Source of the DNA: Adineta steineri
Taxonomy: Eukaryota; Rotifera; Eurotatoria; Adinetida; Adinetidae
DNA: 64,000 nucleotides
NCBI GenBank assembly: GCA_905250115.1
Contig: CAJNOI010000017.1
Span: 690,683 to 754,682 of the forward strand
Direction of reading: 5' to 3'
Of the stretch, positions 60,351-64,000 are shown piece by piece (the first letter of the stretch is position 1; each line of letters starts with the position of its first letter). The translations under genes were made by a program, and so were the position numbers. The notes beneath the pieces are model-generated. The model did no database searches. It saw only the letters and a program-made list of their open reading frames with translations, and was not told the DNA's origin.

Positions 60351-63343
60351 TTAGAACCAAATACGTAGTTCATCATATCCATAAAACTGAAAATGCATAT
60401 TATAACCATGAAATATCTGATCATGACTAGCTGCAATTAATTTGTCTGTGAATTCGAGTTTTTTTTTGCCACTAGATCGATTTAAACACTTTTTGTTCAA
60501 CACCAAATAGACTAGTTGATCAAACTGATGACTAATGTTCAAAATAAATTCAATAAGTTTTTCATTCAGCATCATAACTGAATCACTTGTTTCGAGTGTA
60601 TATAGATGAGGTACTAATTCATTTAATCGATGAATATCAAAATAATGTTTAGGATTCTTGAATCTTCCATTTAATAAGAGATGCAGATGTTTCAAATTTA
60701 AGTATTTTTGTGAACAATGTTGAAAATCTCTCCATGCTATTACAAGAGATGAAAGATTTGGTGATGCATCAAGAATTTGTTCGATCATGGCGATACGTTC
60801 GCATTGCTGAATTGAATCTGATTGTATGTTGAATGTAATGGATCGTATATGATTAAGCGATAAATTCCAATGTGATTTACATTCTGACATTATTAATGTA
60901 TTTGTCTAAAAGGTGCAAATATGTAATTTACAGCATTTAATGATTGTTTTTTATATTACAAGAATTTTGACTTTTTAGAAACTCAAATTTAATAGAGTCA
61001 AATCGTTACAAAAACATGAGAAAAGATATAGAGTAATGCGTGGAACAAATTATATTTATGTTTAATATCATAAATGTTATAAGTAGGAATTTTGTCTTCT
61101 GTATTTGATATATAAAGTGATTCATCGTGTGACATTTCTGAACAACGTTTTCCCTTCTTCGCGACGGAAAACATATACAGAAGTCCAAATCGATCATATA
61201 TAAAGATAGATATCTCCGATCATCGAGGACTTACAATAGATTCTAATCACAATAGAAAATCAAAGTAAGATTTATTTTATCAATGTTCTTCTATGACCAT
61301 CGACCTTAGAAAATATCGTCGAAAATTTCCATATGAATTAATTTACACACTACATTCTAAGAAGAACAAAATCTTCAGTAACTTGAAATATAAAATTTAA
61401 TCGGTGGAGAACTTATAAAAAATAACGGAAATTAAATACTATTCTCAGTCAGTTAGATTTTATAATAAAATCTCTAATATATTCATAAACTCAAATTAAT
61501 TCACGATTTTTGGTTAAGAATAGGGTGTTACTTTATTTTGAGAAGTAAAGACAAAATAAAGAATAGCGAAATTTTTTTTAATGGTCCATAAATAGATAAA
61601 CAGTTGGTATAATAGCTGAAAAGATTGATCACAATTCTTTCTTATTTGTGACTACGTAGCTTTTTCCGAAATATCAGAGGAAGATAAAATTTTATGTTTT
61701 TATGCAAAACAGTTTTCCCATTATTCTTTATGCTATCAATTTGTTCATTCTATCATATAAAATAAAACTTAATTTACGAATTAACGACGTTTAAGTAAGA
61801 GATGTATTTATTTTCTATCAATTTCATATTAATACAATCTATTCTGATTTGCTTCGAACTTTCTATACATAAAATACTACAATTCAAACTCGAAAATAAG
61901 AAGCTTCATTCGACTTACTCGTTCATTTAAATATGTTAGACGGAGTTCAGTAACTTGACCACTTGCAACTATTTGTAGAGTTTTGTTAAATTGCTCAGCT
62001 TCATATTTTTGATCACATATCCATTGAATAGATCGTCGTCGAATTGTCCGAATAGGAGCAGATGCATGTGTTGCGAAACCGCAGTTGTGAAAAGCTCGTT
62101 TATGACGATAGAGAAGATTAATTAGACAGTTATAGATAAAAAATAGGATTTTTGGAATAAATTTTTCTTCATCTAGATCACGCATATAACTCTCATCTAT
62201 ATAAGAATTAATATTTTCAAAAGGCCATTGACGATTGTAATTGAATGAATTCATTCTCCATACATGTTCGATTTCTTGAGGAAAACATAGTGAGAAATGA
62301 AGCGTTTTCAAAGAAGGTAAATATGTAGAACTACAAAGTTCTTGAAATTGACCAAAATGATCTAAAGCTGTAAGGAAAAGAAATGAAATGAATCTTTTCG
62401 TCTCAATATGCATTGAAAATCATACATCTTCAACTTCAATTGGTCACATCAACAATGAAAACAGACACAACATATTGAAATTCTTGGAAAGATAAAGAAT
62501 ATCTTTCTGTTGGGTATTGAGCATCAAATAATTAAAGTTACAAAACAGAGAATTTTTAACAGAACGTTTCTATGGAAAAAAATTCCGAACTGTTACTTCT
62601 TGCTTCTCTTATGTCAAAGGAGATTTTGTATAAAACAAGAATGAGACACTTGTGTTTCTATGTGAATGTAACTAAACATTTATCAATTATTTCATTCATT
62701 ATCATATAGTTAGATAGTTCGACACTTTCCTTTATCTTATTTTGATTAAATCTACTAATTATTACGTGTATCATATAGCTACATATATATCTGGTCATTG
62801 TTCCCAAAATCGAAGTCTTTCATCATTATAAATACAAATCATTACAACCTACAAGATAAACGATCACTTTTTATTAAATAATTATTATAATTAGTGTGTA
62901 TTATGGATAGAACTGAATGATTACAATCGCTCATTGTCACAATAATAGATAAAGAAATAACTTACTGTTATCATACATATTAATAAGTATCAATTCTTCA
63001 AGTACAGGCATGATTGACGAACCAATCAATATAATAGCATCATTCAAAGTTATGTAGCGTAAGAGTAAATGTTTCAGATGAGTACTAACAACAGCCGTTT
63101 GTCGTAGGGAATCTTCTGAAAGTTGAATGTCCATTGCTGATATATCTGTATTGAAAGCTAGATCAGTATTCATATTCTCAATAGTAATGTTCAAATATTC
63201 AATTGCAGATAAAGCATTGTATTTAAATAAAAGGATTATTTCGCTGGAACGTTGAATACTTAATGTTAATTGAACTGTATTTGGCCAACATAGTGGTCGC
63301 ATGTCGTGTAAAGTTATGTCACTCGCCCAATAATTTCTGTGAT
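60351..63343 (-). CDS. Leucine-rich protein of the bdelloid F-box type (5' end not resolved)
   Basis: Three exons join in frame: 63343-62966, 62367-61919 and 60905-60351, about 460 residues ending ELRIWF. Repeated short leucine-rich stretches (LEYLNITIENMN-like, LKHLLLRYITL, LEELILINMYD, LKTLHFSLCF, LKHLHLLLNG) point to a solenoid of the kind found in the many bdelloid F-box proteins. The F-box itself is not seen; the first exon starts in mid-codon, so upstream coding sequence must exist beyond 63343 or outside the window. Introns are long (598 and 1013 bp) compared with other genes here. If the F-box is present it would be a substrate receptor of an SCF ubiquitin ligase, which is speculation. 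Confidence 0.55.
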
Positions 63344-64000
63344 CTAGTGAGAAAAATCAATAAAAAATAATGATAAAAATGCCAAGATAGAAAAATATTC
63401 TATTATTTTGATTGCATAATTCTCTTTTAGAAATGCTAAACTCATTTTTTTTAAATCTGAAGACAAAGCTGACGTTCAAGAGCATGAGAAAGATCAATGA
63501 GATCATAACTCTATACACGTTATTCAGTTTGTCCACAGGTAACGTACTCACCCTTTTTTCACTTTTCGGTAGTCGTAACTCAAGAACCATAGAAACTAAA
63601 GCACTGAACTTTATCAGCTTGTGAGATGATAAGACCTTCTACCTTCTCCAAAAGCGTCACTTTGCTCGCCTGCGCTTATTCAATTTTAGAGCTTTAAAAA
63701 ACTACGATAATGCATCCATTGCTGTCTTGGCCTTGTTTAGCGGGATGACTCTTTCAACTAAGGAAAAAATGGTGTTCTATTAGACATTCTCACATCAGGC
63801 CTATGTATTGTACTGAATATGTTTATTGCCGTAGTTGTTTCATAAAGCACTTTAGAGCCTCTATTGAAAGCCTCGATGTATAAACTGCTAGAAGATAGGG
63901 TGTGGGTGTGGGTGTAAATATTCACTTCTTATCTCATCTATATGTACACACCTACACCCTTATAAGTTGTTTCTTTAATTGACTGATAAAAATCACTATA
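63344..64000. other. Unresolved region upstream of the leucine-rich gene
   Basis: May hold the missing 5' exon(s); a short minus-strand stretch near 63500-63440 could read YDLIDLSHALERQLCLQ after an acceptor, but I cannot confirm it. Ends with foldback E. Confidence 0.3.
63894..63966. repeat. Telomere-like foldback E
   Basis: AGGGTGTGGGTGTGGGTGTA includes two full TGTGGG units; the facing arm is TACACACCTACACCCTTATA. This is the most telomere-like member of the group. Confidence 0.6.

Noticed and set aside
1-64000. tRNA, rRNA, CRISPR arrays, viral or LTR-retroelement genes
   Set aside because: Read for cloverleaf B-box motifs, direct-repeat arrays, reverse transcriptase or integrase motifs; none seen. 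The spliced-leader RNA gene was also not found in this window.

Overview
The window looks like nuclear DNA of a bdelloid rotifer (Adineta/Rotaria type). This is inference from: strong AT richness; genes split by mostly 45-70 bp GT-AG introns; two large proteins joining an ADP-ribosyltransferase domain to kinesin-light-chain-like TPR arrays, an architecture greatly expanded in bdelloids; a near-identical second copy of a two-gene block, as expected in a degenerate-tetraploid genome; and 3' splice acceptors directly upstream of many start codons, as expected with spliced-leader trans-splicing. Exon-intron models were built by hand. Every model except the two genes cut by the window edges gives an intact reading frame whose exon lengths sum to a multiple of three.

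Left part (1-8148): the 3' end of GFM2 (mitochondrial ribosome-recycling GTPase), a single-exon ART-TPR gene, then PSMA4 (proteasome alpha subunit) and ZC4H2 (C4H2 zinc finger) on the minus strand. It ends at a 10-N assembly gap (8149-8158).

Central part (8159-47691), mostly conserved animal genes: a lachesin-like Ig-superfamily surface protein (+), a TMEM272-like four-pass membrane protein (-), POLR2K and RPL36 (-), PIH1D1 (+) with a Myb/SANT-like gene nested antisense in its 3.4 kb intron, a CUB/LDLRa membrane protein (+), an ARHGAP20-like RhoGAP (-), then a tight minus-strand series PHF10 - TEDC1-like - PHB2 - SENP protease, divergent from NHLRC2 (+). Two short non-autonomous DNA transposons (MITEs) lie between genes.

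Right part (47692-64000), more accessory: a longer ART-TPR paralogue, a DEG/ENaC channel, a second inverted copy of the ZC4H2-PSMA4 block, and a leucine-rich, F-box-type bdelloid gene (partial). Five short foldback sequences with GGGTGTGGGTGT-like arms, resembling the bdelloid telomere repeat TGTGGG, occur only here. One sits at an apparent insertion site relative to the left ART-TPR flank, another at the end of the inverted duplication.

Most interesting: the ART-TPR pair, whose TPR arrays differ by five 42-residue units; the inverted duplication ending at the N gap; the telomere-like foldback family; the likely trans-splice acceptors; and an NHLRC2 lacking the family's thioredoxin-like cysteines.
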